From: Verrucomicrobiota bacterium
GTDB lineage: Bacteria > Verrucomicrobiota > Kiritimatiellia > RFP12 > UBA1067
DNA: 64,000 nucleotides
Direction of reading: 5' to 3'
Assembly: GCA_023269675.1 (NCBI GenBank)
Contig: JAHFSX010000035.1
Location: forward strand, 1 to 64,000
Made by a program: the position numbers and the translations under genes. Shown in pieces: positions 40,322 through 47,695 of this stretch. Each line of letters begins with the position of its first letter. Position 1 is the first letter of the stretch. The notes below the pieces were generated by a model. It was not told the DNA's origin. It ran no database searches and saw only the letters and a list, made by a program, of their open reading frames with translations.

Positions 40322-41470
40322 ATGAAAAAAACCACCGTCACAAAACGCAAGAAAACGTGCGAGTTGGCCCAGCGTTACCAGACGGCGTTGCGGCGATATC
40401 TGAAACAGGGGCCGTCCGCGAGTCTGCAATCCGCTGTCAGCGTCGGACGCCAGGCGCTGACGCTTGGGCTGGAGACTTTAGACCTGGCAGCCTTTCACGA
40501 ACAGGCCCTGCTCGCCCAGGTCATGGCGGTTCCTCTCCCGGCCGTCCCGGCATGCGAACTGAAGCGGGCGGGCCGCTTCTTTGCCGAGGCTATCACGCCG
40601 TTGGAAAGTTCGCATCGCGGCGCGCTGGAGGCAAACGTCCACTTGAACCGCGCGAACCAGTCGCTGAAGCGCCGCACGTCCGATCTCGCGGTCTCCAACC
40701 GGCGGCTGCAGAAGGAAATCGCCCGGCGCATGGTTGTCGAGGAAACCCTCATGAAAAGCGAGCGGCATTCCGCTCTTATGGCGGAACAACTGCGGCTTTT
40801 GTCCCGGCGGATGTTGTCGGTGCAGGAAGAGGAGCGGAAGCGAATCAGCCGCGAGCTTCACGATGTCATCGCACAGCTGCTGACGGGCATCACGGTCAGG
40901 CTGGCGAATTTGAAACAGGAGGCCATAGCTGCCGACACAAAGGACCTCCGCCAGCAGATCTCGCGCACGCAACGGCTTGTCGAAAAGTCGGTCGACAGCG
41001 TGTCCCGGTTCGCCCGCGAATTGCGGCCGGCGGCGCTTGACGATCTGGGCCTCGCGATCGCCCTGCACGCGTTCATGAAACAATTCACGGAAACGACCGG
41101 CGTCCGGTCAATGCTGAAGACGTTTGCGGGAATGGAGAGGTTGAGCGACGCCAAGCGCACGGCCCTTTACCGCGTCGCGCAGGAGGCACTGACCAATGTC
41201 GCCCGCCACGCACAGGCCATGAAGGCGGAAGTGAGCATCGAAAAAATGCCTGGAGCCGTTCTGATGCGCATCACGGATGACGGCAAAGCCTTCGATGTGG
41301 AACACATGTGGAAAGTCGGGACAACCCGGCGGCTGGGTATGCTTGGAATGAGAGAGCGGGTGGAGATGGTCGGCGGCAACTTCAGTGTCGAATCCGTTCC
41401 GGGGCAAGGCACGACCGTCACGGCTCGGATACCGTCTCGCAAGCATGCAAAGACGCAACCTCGCGCCTGA
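40322..41470 (+). CDS. NarL-type sensor histidine kinase (HisKA_3)
   Basis: A 382-residue kinase. Residues about 1-150 are a helical N-terminal region without a membrane segment, so it is cytoplasmic. The dimerisation and phosphorylation region has QEEERKRISRELHDVIAQLLTGI, the HisKA_3 signature with the phospho-His. The ATPase domain has LYRVAQEALTNVARHAQA (N box), ITDDGKAFD (G1) and LGMLGMRERVEMVGG (G2). Such kinases pair with NarL-type regulators; here the nearest partners are receiver-only proteins at 39855 and 43189. Confidence 0.85.
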   Translation: MKKTTVTKRKKTCELAQRYQTALRRYLKQGPSASLQSAVSVGRQALTLGLETLDLAAFHEQALLAQVMAVPLPAVPACELKRAGRFFAEAITPLESSHRGALEANVHLNRANQSLKRRTSDLAVSNRRLQKEIARRMVVEETLMKSERHSALMAEQLRLLSRRMLSVQEEERKRISRELHDVIAQLLTGITVRLANLKQEAIAADTKDLRQQISRTQRLVEKSVDSVSRFARELRPAALDDLGLAIALHAFMKQFTETTGVRSMLKTFAGMERLSDAKRTALYRVAQEALTNVARHAQAMKAEVSIEKMPGAVLMRITDDGKAFDVEHMWKVGTTRRLGMLGMRERVEMVGGNFSVESVPGQGTTVTARIPSRKHAKTQPRA

Positions 41471-41479
41471 CCTTGCTTT

Positions 41480-41667
41480 TCCGTTTAGCCCGCCTATCGC
41501 GACAAACGCGCTTCTCCCGCTTTCTTCCCGTTCACAGATAAGCCCCAGACGAATGCCCGATGGGTCGGCAGTCTCCGCATCAGGGATAACCCCATGCGAA
41601 ACAATGGGGAACCATCGGACAGTCGTGGCGCCAGACGATTCAATCTGAAATGGAAGTCCTTGCCTTT
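41480..41667. repeat. Family C repeat and gap after the kinase gene
   Basis: Family C (cgcctatcgcgacaaacgcg at 41490, then cttctcccgctttcttcccg) fills the first part. The remainder to 41667 shows nothing else. Confidence 0.6.
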
Positions 41668-41886
41668 TTAGGCCTTTTTGCAACCGCAGCCGAAACCTGA
41701 GCAGAGCTCTTTGACCGCTTTCTCGACCGCTTCACGGGTTTCGCCGGTGCGCTTCTGGATGCGGCCAAACAGCTCTTCGTGCTTGCCCTCTGCATACTGA
41801 AGATCGTCATCGGTGAGCTTGGCCCACTTCTGTTTCAGCTTGCCCTTCGCGATGTTCCAGTCGCCCTTGACTTCGAGTTTGGTCAT
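41668..41886 (-). CDS. CsbD-family stress protein
   Basis: A 72-residue protein starting MTKLEVKGDWNIAKGKLKQKWAKL. The WNxxKGKLKQKWxKLTDDDL opening and EGKHEELFGRIQKRTGETREAV are diagnostic of CsbD. Family members are small, abundant stress-induced proteins of unknown mechanism. A Cys cluster (CSGFGCGCKKA) ends it. It is the last of five small minus-strand stress-type genes (42875 to 41668). Confidence 0.9.
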   Translation of the reverse strand: MTKLEVKGDWNIAKGKLKQKWAKLTDDDLQYAEGKHEELFGRIQKRTGETREAVEKAVKELCSGFGCGCKKA

Positions 41887-41956
41887 GATGATCCATCCTT
41901 CTTTGTTGTGTTAGCAATCGGAGTGACGGCAAACGTGTTTCCCCACATGGCTTCAC

Positions 41957-42073
41957 CTAACGGCGAAGCACGAGCAATACGATAACGATGACAAGCAGAA
42001 CGCCGACTGATCCGCTGCCGATCCAGATGCCATGGGAGCCCCATGATGCTGAAAAAGCTAATAAGAGATTCAT
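41957..42073 (-). CDS. 38-residue DUF3309-like membrane peptide
   Basis: A small gene with ATG at 42073, AAAGG upstream and TAG at 41957. It encodes MNLLLAFSASWGSHGIWIGS then GSVGVLLVIVIVLLVLRR, one membrane helix with a GSVGVLLVIVIVLLVL core like DUF3309 peptides. These occur next to CsbD and Thivi_2564-type genes in several bacterial groups. Its short length means it is easily missed by gene callers. Confidence 0.65.
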   Translation of the reverse strand: MNLLLAFSASWGSHGIWIGSGSVGVLLVIVIVLLVLRR

Positions 42074-42098
42074 AGTGTGCCTTTCTGTTATGCCCCGC

Positions 42099-42401
42099 TT
42101 AAACGTGAATCACACTGTTCAGAGATCCGAATTCGTTCGGAGCCCACTCCGCGCAATGCGGATCGGATACCCAGATGCCATTCATTACGAACTTGTATTC
42201 GTATCTGCCTTTGGGAAGATGCAGAGAAGTCCTGAAATGCCCGCTCTCCGGGTGGTACGCCGCTGGGGTCGCGGTCGGGCTCCAGTTGTTGAACGTTCCG
42301 GCAACATACACCTGGCTTCCCGGTTCAGCGGACAACTCGAATTGCACGTTGTCTCTTTTTCCCCTGGAGGCTCTGTTACCCTGTACTTTATCCATTTTCA
42401 T
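42099..42401 (-). CDS. CBM48/E-set glycogen-binding-like protein
   Basis: A 100-residue protein with VQFELSAEPGSQVYVAGTFNNWSP near 20-45 and GRYEYKFVMNGIWVSDPHCAEWAPNEFG, the typical CBM48/AMPK beta-subunit beta-sandwich. The second ATG at 42395 could also start it. As a stand-alone domain it may bind glycogen or act as a regulator of carbohydrate metabolism. It is part of the small stress-gene group. Confidence 0.85.
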   Translation of the reverse strand: MKMDKVQGNRASRGKRDNVQFELSAEPGSQVYVAGTFNNWSPTATPAAYHPESGHFRTSLHLPKGRYEYKFVMNGIWVSDPHCAEWAPNEFGSLNSVIHV

Positions 42402-42427
42402 GCCAATCTCGCTTTCCAGTGGAATAC

Positions 42428-42646
42428 TTACTTGTTTTTGGGCACGGAGGTCGTGGTCTCTTGGGTTTTGGTCACGGTGCCGTCAGGAGACCGAGAAACG
42501 GTCGTCTCCTTCGATTTGACAGTGCCGTCGCTGCTTACACTCGTGCTCGTCGTCGATTTAGAAACCTCGCGGTCGCAGCCGACCGTCAGGAATGACAGCG
42601 CCATGACAGACGCCGCCACACAGATTGCAACTTTAAGATTCTTCAT
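42428..42646 (-). CDS. Small lipoprotein with Thr/Ser-rich repeats
   Basis: A 72-residue lipoprotein: MKNLKVAICVAASVMALSFL, lipobox VGC, then SKSTTSTSVSSDGTVKSKETTVSRSPDGTVTKTQETTTS, two similar SxDGTVxxxxETTxS repeats. It is probably exported and surface-exposed. No domain is recognised. It lies between the CBM48 and Thivi_2564-like genes. Confidence 0.7.
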   Translation of the reverse strand: MKNLKVAICVAASVMALSFLTVGCDREVSKSTTSTSVSSDGTVKSKETTVSRSPDGTVTKTQETTTSVPKNK

Positions 42647-42686
42647 TTGATCTCTACTTTTTCCGTTTTGACCCGTGCTTCGGGTG

Positions 42687-42875
42687 TTATCCGACCCGGA
42701 TGCTCTTGATGTTGTCGATGATGCCAAACGTCTGCAGCAACCACAGACAGAGCACGGCCACAACGACAACGTTGAGGATTGTCTTTACCGGTCTTGCCAT
42801 CGGGATGAATCGGTTGATCGCCCACAGGCCAAAACCCGTCACGACCAAGACAACGATGATGTTCACAACCGGCAT
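42687..42875 (-). CDS. Thivi_2564-like small membrane protein
   Basis: A 62-residue protein, MPVVNIIVVLVVTGFGLWAI..., with two membrane helices separated by NRFIPMARPVKTI. This is the complete pattern of the Thivi_2564 family. Its function is unknown. The start follows AAGGAG. Motif copies 3 and 4 lie 75 and 124 bases upstream, so it is probably the head gene of the stress group. Confidence 0.85.
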   Translation of the reverse strand: MPVVNIIVVLVVTGFGLWAINRFIPMARPVKTILNVVVVAVLCLWLLQTFGIIDNIKSIRVG

Positions 42876-42949
42876 TTGGGCTCCTTGTCTCCATTTTGCG
42901 GCTTGTTTTTCATGCATAGACAGCTTACCCGATTGGGACGCTCCGGAGC

Positions 42950-42969
42950 CATAGGGTGTAACCCTACTT
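42950..42969 (+). promoter_or_regulatory. 20-bp palindromic motif, copy 3
   Basis: CATAGGGTGTAACCCTACTT, close to copy 2, 74 bases upstream of the Thivi_2564-like gene. Confidence 0.55.
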
Positions 42970-42998
42970 CGAAGGGCCTTCACCGGTCTCGACCCCGT

Positions 42999-43018
42999 GG
43001 AAGGGTTTCACCCCATAG
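42999..43018 (-). promoter_or_regulatory. 20-bp palindromic motif, copy 4
   Basis: CTATGGGGTGAAACCCTTCC on the minus strand, one difference from copy 2. It is 30 bases from copy 3 and 171 bases before the 43189 start, so it could serve both the stress group and the response regulator. Confidence 0.65.
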
Positions 43019-43188
43019 AGACAGGCCGCTTAAATGCCTATAGTAAAACTTGATATGGCGTTTCATCTTGCCGCCCACGCCACGCGCTCCTGACTCCGAA
43101 GGTTGTGGAGTCTCCTTGATTTGCGGCTATTATCTACCCCTGAATAGGGTGCTGGCATGTCAGATGTCAGATGAAGCAGGTATTACCT

Positions 43189-43593
43189 ATGGCAAAAATC
43201 TTGATAGTCGATGACGACCCGGGAATCCGGACCATGATCCGCATGCTTCTGAAGAGGGACGGCCACGAGACCCTTTCTGCGGAGGACGGACTGAAGGCGC
43301 TCGAGTGTGTCAACCACAGCGCGTTCGATTTGATCATTACCGACCTGCGCATGCCGAACATGGACGGCATGCATCTGCTTCGCGCAGTCAAGGCACTCGA
43401 ACCTTGCATGCCGGTCATAGTGATCACCGCCTATGCATCAAGTGAAACGGCCGCCGAAACGCTCAAACTCGGCGCGTTCGCCTGCGTCGACAAGCCGTTC
43501 AACATCACAGATCTGATGGAGGCCGTCAGACGAGCGCTCGAAGCCGGCACCGGCAAACCAGGCGTGCCGGGCCTGCCGTCCGGAAGCGGATAG
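43189..43593 (+). CDS. Receiver-only response regulator
   Basis: A 134-residue receiver protein, MAKILIVDDDPGIRTMIRML... (an earlier ATG at 43171 is also possible). The acidic pair is in VDDD, the phospho-Asp in FDLIITDLRMPNMDG, the Thr in VITAYAS and the Lys in CVDKPFN. It has no output domain. With the kinase at 40322 and the REC-only protein at 39855 it could form a short phosphorelay controlling the stress group. Confidence 0.85.
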   Translation: MAKILIVDDDPGIRTMIRMLLKRDGHETLSAEDGLKALECVNHSAFDLIITDLRMPNMDGMHLLRAVKALEPCMPVIVITAYASSETAAETLKLGAFACVDKPFNITDLMEAVRRALEAGTGKPGVPGLPSGSG

Positions 43594-43927
43594 GCTTCGC
43601 GTTTTCCTTGCGGCCGTCCGGGGATTGCCGGAACGCTTAATCTTCGCAACGGAATCCGAAAGGGTTGATGCAAATTCTGCCCCCTGACATTCACCTTCCC
43701 CACCTGTCGCGCTGTCCTCCCCCTTCCGTCCTCTTTCTCCCCCCGATGTTCAACGTCGAGCGTACGGCGTTGACTGTTCAGCGTAAACCGCGATGGAACC
43801 CTGGAACCTTGCAACCTTCTCCGCTTCCCCGCCTCATCTCGCCGTCCTCTGTCTTCCGTCCTCCGTCCTCGCTCTTCCCCCGCTGCTACTATCCTAATCC
43901 GCTACCCCGGCCACACCCGCTACGCTG
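43594..43927. repeat. Gap filled with word-like repeats (families A, B and relatives)
   Basis: Family A at 43705-43735 and 43845-43875, family B (gatgttcaacgtcgagcgta at 43745), and a related string (gaaccctggaaccttgcaac at 43796). No gene. These mark the left side of the integration site. Confidence 0.7.
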
Positions 43928-44153
43928 CTATTTTCCCATCAACTCCTTCACCCGCGCCCCGACCTTTTTTAGCTCCTCCTTGCCCAACCCTTCCAGCCCT
44001 GCCAGAGCGGCCTCCAGCTTCGCCCCTGCCGCGGGCAGGCTGTTGCCCTTGCCGATCTCCGGCAGCGCCGCGGCGGTCTCCTGCAGCGTCTTCTCGCTGG
44101 CGTGGTAGTACGCGCCGTCACCTCCAGCGAGGCGTGCCCCACGCCCGGGCGCA
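43928..44153 (-). pseudogene. Tyrosine recombinase (integrase) C-terminal remnant
   Basis: On the minus strand the sequence reads GHASLEVTA, then after a one-base frameshift YYHASEKTLQETAAALPEIG and a helical tail (LAGLEGLGKEELKKVGARV) to a stop. GHASxxxTxxYYH is the end of tyrosine recombinases, including the catalytic Tyr. Nothing upstream continues as integrase. So only about 75 C-terminal codons remain, broken by the frameshift. It stands directly beside the half tRNA, as expected for the integrase of an element integrated there. Confidence 0.75.
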
Positions 44154-44240
44154 AAGGCGGTGCGCCGGATTTGGGCTTGCTGGCAGAGCGGTCAGGAGCG
44201 CGTGAAATCACTGTCCAATGCGCTAAAAAATGCGGTGAGT

Positions 44241-44284
44241 TTGGGACGGTTTTGGGACGCCGTTTTTGGGACGGAATTGGGACG
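44241..44284 (+). repeat. Four TTGGGACG direct repeats (likely integrase arm sites)
   Basis: TTGGGACG occurs at 44241, 44252, 44266 and 44277, with starts 11, 14 and 11 bases apart. Closely spaced direct repeats beside a tRNA and integrase remnant are typical of arm-type binding sites for a tyrosine recombinase. Confidence 0.7.
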
Positions 44285-44356
44285 TAAATTAGGGAAAAAA
44301 GAGGGCTTTGTCCCCCCTAAAATATCAAAAAACACCAATAAAAACGGCATTTTCAA

Positions 44357-44396
44357 GATTACAAATCAAGTGCTCTACCAACTGAGCTATGCTGGC
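44357..44396 (-). tRNA. 5' half of tRNA-Thr (TGT) at an integration junction
   Basis: On the minus strand from 44396: GCCAGCA acceptor arm, TAGCTCAGTTGGTAGAGC D arm, then CTTGA TTTGTAA TC, the anticodon arm with anticodon TGT. From 44356 the sequence no longer fits a tRNA: the 3' anticodon stem, T arm and 3' acceptor strand are missing. It is therefore split at the anticodon stem, as happens when an element integrates there. Confidence 0.8.
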
Positions 44397-44454
44397 CTTG
44401 GAAACGGGCTAAAAAGTAGCACACAAGAGCACATCTGACAAGCCTGTGCCGCAC

Positions 44455-44970
44455 TCAATCGCACACGCGGCGGACGCCGGGCGCGGGAGGCAGGGCGCGC
44501 AGCAGCTCGGTGGCGGTGAGCGTGTCGCCGGGGAAGACGAAGCCGGGGCGCAGGTCGGCAAGCGGCTGGAGCACGAAGCGGCGCGCGCGGGCGCGGGGGT
44601 GCGGCAGCGTGAGCGCGGGCGTCTCGCAGCGCAGGTCACCGAAGGCGACGATGTCGATGTCGATGGTGCGCGGCAGGTTCGGGGCGCCGCCGCGCGTGCG
44701 GCCGAGCCGGTCCTCGGCGGCGTGGACCGCGGCGGAGAAGGCCTCGGGCGCGAGGCCGGTCTCCACGATGACGACGCAGTTGAGGAAAAGGGTGTCAACG
44801 AACTCGGCGGGAACGCCGACCGGGTCGGTCTCGTACACCGGCGAGAACGCGACGCAGCGCGTCCCGGGCAGGGAGAGCAGCTCCAGGCCCGCGCGCTTGA
44901 GCCAGGCGAGCCGGTCGCCCTGGTTGCTGCCGAGCGAGAGAATGACTTCGTGCGTCTGTGGCGTCGGCAT
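44455..44970 (-). CDS. folK: 2-amino-4-hydroxy-6-hydroxymethyldihydropteridine diphosphokinase
   Basis: A 171-residue FolK. ILSLGSNQGDRLAWLKRA and FSPVYETDPVG are at the N-terminus; NCVVIVETGLAPEAF is central; the catalytic block is LGRTRGGAPNLPRTIDIDIVAFGD and LTLPHPRARARRFVLQPLADL. It transfers pyrophosphate from ATP to the pterin in folate synthesis. It is downstream of dapB and dapA on the same strand. Confidence 0.9.
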   Translation of the reverse strand: MPTPQTHEVILSLGSNQGDRLAWLKRAGLELLSLPGTRCVAFSPVYETDPVGVPAEFVDTLFLNCVVIVETGLAPEAFSAAVHAAEDRLGRTRGGAPNLPRTIDIDIVAFGDLRCETPALTLPHPRARARRFVLQPLADLRPGFVFPGDTLTATELLRALPPAPGVRRVCD

Positions 44971-45134
44971 GGGCAGGCACCCTCGTGGCTGAGACTTCAG
45001 TCTTAATCGTACTCCTGCTCTTAATCCTAATCCGTTTTTCGGAGAGATTAAGATTACGATTAAGAATAGGAGAGGGAATTCCTTAACTTAGCGCCATTCA
45101 TGCCCGGCCGGGTGCGCCGGGCGGCTGAGGCGCG
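44971..45134. repeat. Gap with family E repeat
   Basis: Family E (tcttaatcgtactcctgctc and gattaagattacgattaaga) forms an imperfect inverted repeat at 44999-45067. The same family is at 58344-58422. No gene is present. Confidence 0.7.
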
Positions 45135-45944
45135 TCACGCCGGCTCGAAGCCGAGCACGTGGCGCATGGTGTAGAGGCCGGGCTTGCGGCCCGCGAGCCA
45201 GAGCGAGGCGCGCAGGGCGCCGGAGGCGAAGGCGTCGCGGCTGTTGGCCTTGTGCGTGATCTCGATGCGCTCCTCGTCGGAGACGAACATGACGGTGTGG
45301 TCGCCGACGACCGAGCCGCCGCGCAGGGCGTGGATGCCGATCTCGCCGACCGGGCGCTCGCCGGTGATGCCTTCGCGTCCGTAGCACGCGACCTCGTCCA
45401 GCTTCACGCCGCGGCCCTCGGCCAGCGCTTCGGCGAGGCCGAGCGCGGTGCCGCTGGGGGCGTCCTTCTTGAGGCGGTGGTGCATCTCGACGATCTCGGC
45501 GTCGTACTCCGGGCCGAGGATGGCGGCGGAGCGGCGCACGAGCTCGAGCAGGAGGTTCACGCCCAGGCTCATGTTGGGGGCCCAGACGACGGGGATCTGC
45601 GCCGCCGCGGCGTGGACGGCCTGCTTTTCCTCGTCCGTGAGGCCGGTGGTGCCCAGCACGTAGGCCTGGCTGTTGGACACGGCGTTCTCGAGGTTGCCGA
45701 CGACGCTGGTGTGGAAGGTGAAGTCGATGACCGCCTCCGCGTCCTCCGGCCAGTCGTCCGTGAAGCTCAGCGCGTCGGACAGGCATTCCGAGCGGATGCC
45801 GGTGATCTCCTTCACCTGCGCGCCGATGGCGGGATGGTCCGGGTGTTCGACCGCGGCGACGATTTCGCAGCCGGTGAGTTTGCAGGCGCAGCGCAGCAGG
45901 TTTTGGCCCATGCGGCCGGCGGCTCCGAGAATGGCGATTTTCAT
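45135..45944 (-). CDS. dapB: 4-hydroxy-tetrahydrodipicolinate reductase
   Basis: A 269-residue DapB: AILGAAGRMGQNLLRCA (nucleotide binding) at 4-20, DFTFHTSVVGNLENAVS, GTTGLTDEEKQAV, APNMSLGVNLLLELVRR, EIVEMHHRLKKDAPSGTALGLAEA (catalytic His and Lys), and FSSDEERIEITHKANSRDAFASGALRA. It reduces the DapA product in lysine and diaminopimelate synthesis. The start ATG at 45944 has no ribosome-binding sequence upstream; a G-rich tandem repeat lies there instead. Confidence 0.9.
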   Translation of the reverse strand: MKIAILGAAGRMGQNLLRCACKLTGCEIVAAVEHPDHPAIGAQVKEITGIRSECLSDALSFTDDWPEDAEAVIDFTFHTSVVGNLENAVSNSQAYVLGTTGLTDEEKQAVHAAAAQIPVVWAPNMSLGVNLLLELVRRSAAILGPEYDAEIVEMHHRLKKDAPSGTALGLAEALAEGRGVKLDEVACYGREGITGERPVGEIGIHALRGGSVVGDHTVMFVSDEERIEITHKANSRDAFASGALRASLWLAGRKPGLYTMRHVLGFEPA

Positions 45945-45948
45945 AAGA

Positions 45949-45998
45949 GTGTGGGAGGGGGTGAGGTGTGGGAGGGGGTGAGGTGTGGGAGGGGTGAG
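45949..45998. repeat. Three 17-bp G-rich tandem repeats between dapA and dapB
   Basis: GTGTGGGAGGGGGTGAG repeats at 45949-45965 and 45966-45982, with a 16-base version at 45983-45998. The plus strand has G-runs that could form a G-quadruplex; the mRNA of dapB carries the C-rich strand. It occupies the place of the dapB ribosome-binding site. Confidence 0.85.
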
Positions 45999-46007
45999 GG
46001 GTGGCCC

Positions 46008-46877
46008 TTACATCAGGTTGAGGCTGTGGAGGGTACGGGAGATCTGCTCGCGGACCTTGTCCGTGGTCTCGCACAGGGGCAGCCGGTAAACCGGGTTGAT
46101 GCGGCCCATGAGCGCCAGCGCGGTCTTGACCGGGATGGGGTTGGTGTCGATGAACAGGTCGCGGAAGAGCGGGTAGTAGGCGCGGTGCAGCTCGCGGGCG
46201 CCGGCCAGGTCGTTCGCGAGCGCCAGGCGCACGAGCGTGGACATCTCCTTGGGGATCACGTTCGAGGCCACGCTGATGACGCCGCACGCGCCGACGCTGA
46301 TCATGGGGAGCGTCAGGCTGTCGTCGCCCGAGAGCACCGGCAGCTCGCAGGCGTCGCGGATGGCGCTGACGCGGTCCACGCTGCCGCCGGCCTCCTTGAT
46401 GGCGGCGACCATGGGGTGCGAGGCGAGCCGCACCACGACGTCGAGCGGGATCTCCTTGCCCGCGCGGCCGGGCACGTTGTAGAGCACGACGGGCAGCCCG
46501 AGGTCGGCCACGGCCGCGAAGTGGCGGTAGAGCCCTTCGGCGTTGGGCTTGTTGTAGTAGGGGGTCACCTGCAGGGTCGCGTCCACGCCGGCGCCGAGCA
46601 CGGCGGTGGTCAGCTCGAGGGCTTCGGCGGTCGAGTTGGCACCGGTGCCCGCGATGATGGTGGCCCGCCCGGCGGCGGCCTCGACGGCGGTGGTGATGAC
46701 CTTGATGTGCTCATGGATTTCGAGCGTGGGGGATTCGCCGGTGGTGCCGACCGGAACGACGCCTTCCACGCCGTTCTCGATCTGCCACTGGACGAAGCTG
46801 CGCAGCGCGCCGTAGTCCACGCTGCCGTCGACATTGAACGGGGTGACCAAGGCGGTGAATGTACCTGTAAGCGTCAT
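46008..46877 (-). CDS. dapA: 4-hydroxy-tetrahydrodipicolinate synthase
   Basis: A 289-residue DapA: TFTALVTPFNVDGSVD, VVPVGTTGESPTL (about 42-53), GTGANSTAEALELT, YYNKPNAEGLYRHF, VVLYNVPGRAG with the catalytic Tyr, and MVAAIKEAGGSVDR with the Schiff-base Lys. It condenses pyruvate and aspartate semialdehyde. AAGGAA precedes the ATG. It is upstream of dapB in the same orientation. Confidence 0.95.
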   Translation of the reverse strand: MTLTGTFTALVTPFNVDGSVDYGALRSFVQWQIENGVEGVVPVGTTGESPTLEIHEHIKVITTAVEAAAGRATIIAGTGANSTAEALELTTAVLGAGVDATLQVTPYYNKPNAEGLYRHFAAVADLGLPVVLYNVPGRAGKEIPLDVVVRLASHPMVAAIKEAGGSVDRVSAIRDACELPVLSGDDSLTLPMISVGACGVISVASNVIPKEMSTLVRLALANDLAGARELHRAYYPLFRDLFIDTNPIPVKTALALMGRINPVYRLPLCETTDKVREQISRTLHSLNLM

Positions 46878-46932
46878 AAGTTCCTTAGGAATCAGTTAGG
46901 CGATAAAGTATGGAGCATGAGCGGCGTCCGGG

Positions 46933-47469
46933 TCAACCGCCTTTATGAGCGGCGCTGAGTTTGGCGGCGACCTCGGGCAGGGCGATGACGCGCTGGGAGC
47001 CCTCCATGACGTCGCGGATGATGGCGCGCGAGGAGAGGGTCGCCCGGGTGACGGCATCGAGCTTGACCGCGCCGTCGCCGACGGGCCGGTTGCGGAACTG
47101 CTGATAGAAGGTGTCTTTGAGCCGTTTGAAATAGGGGGGGTCCTCTTTGCTGGCGAGCACGGTCAGGCCTTTGATGCGGGCGTCGGTGCCGATGGCGACG
47201 AGCACGGCGATCTGGCCGCGCTTGCCTTTGCACACGGGCGGCATCTGGTCGGTCCGGAAGAGCCAGCCGGCGGGGCGTCCGGCGAGCGTCACCTCGCTGA
47301 CCACGGCCTCGGGGTCGGCGAGCGGCAGGCGGCTGGTTTGCGCCGCCGGGCCGAACCAGTCGTGGCAGAGCGCCTCGGCGGTGGGCGCGTCGCTCCCCGC
47401 CTGCGCGCGGGCGAGGACGAGCAGCCCCGCGGCCGCCCACGTGAGCCCCATTTTTACAAACCGGTACAT
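46933..47469 (-). CDS. Exported FMN-binding domain protein
   Basis: A 178-residue protein with a signal peptide (MGLTWAAAGLLVLARAQAGS) and an FMN-binding domain of the RnfG/NqrC type: IAVLVAIGTDARIKGLTVLASKEDP and a KLDAVTRATLSSRAI block where the Thr would attach FMN. In the usual SGATxTS pattern the Gly is Arg here. It is probably part of an exported electron-transfer or flavinyl system. It stands alone, divergent from the NtrB-like kinase gene. Confidence 0.8.
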   Translation of the reverse strand: MYRFVKMGLTWAAAGLLVLARAQAGSDAPTAEALCHDWFGPAAQTSRLPLADPEAVVSEVTLAGRPAGWLFRTDQMPPVCKGKRGQIAVLVAIGTDARIKGLTVLASKEDPPYFKRLKDTFYQQFRNRPVGDGAVKLDAVTRATLSSRAIIRDVMEGSQRVIALPEVAAKLSAAHKGG

Positions 47470-47629
47470 GCGTCGCTCATCTCCCTGAAAAGGACAACCA
47501 TTTTGCCTTGTCGGGCGGTGGCGCGCAACCCCAAAAACGGTGACCTCCCATTTTAGTGCGGGAAGCCTTGACGCGCCGAAGGTTGGCGGCAGGGGTTCTC
47601 ACCCTCGTTTCCCGCGCGACGCTTTGCGC

Positions 47630-47673
47630 TTGCCCGCCGTTGTCCCAGCGCCTATAATGTGGGTCAAATTGAC
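47630..47673 (+). promoter_or_regulatory. Promoter and possible operator of the NtrB/NtrC operon
   Basis: TTGCCC (47630-47635) and TATAAT (47653-47658) are 17 bases apart. Just after it, a perfect palindrome GTCAA-A-TTGAC lies at 47663-47673 near the expected start of transcription. The first start codon is at 47696. Confidence 0.65.
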
Positions 47674-47695
47674 ACTGTGAAGAGGTGTGACACCC

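Noticed and set aside
44357..44396. Complete tRNA-Thr with an intron
   Set aside because: No 3' half with the T arm follows within the next few hundred bases on the minus strand.
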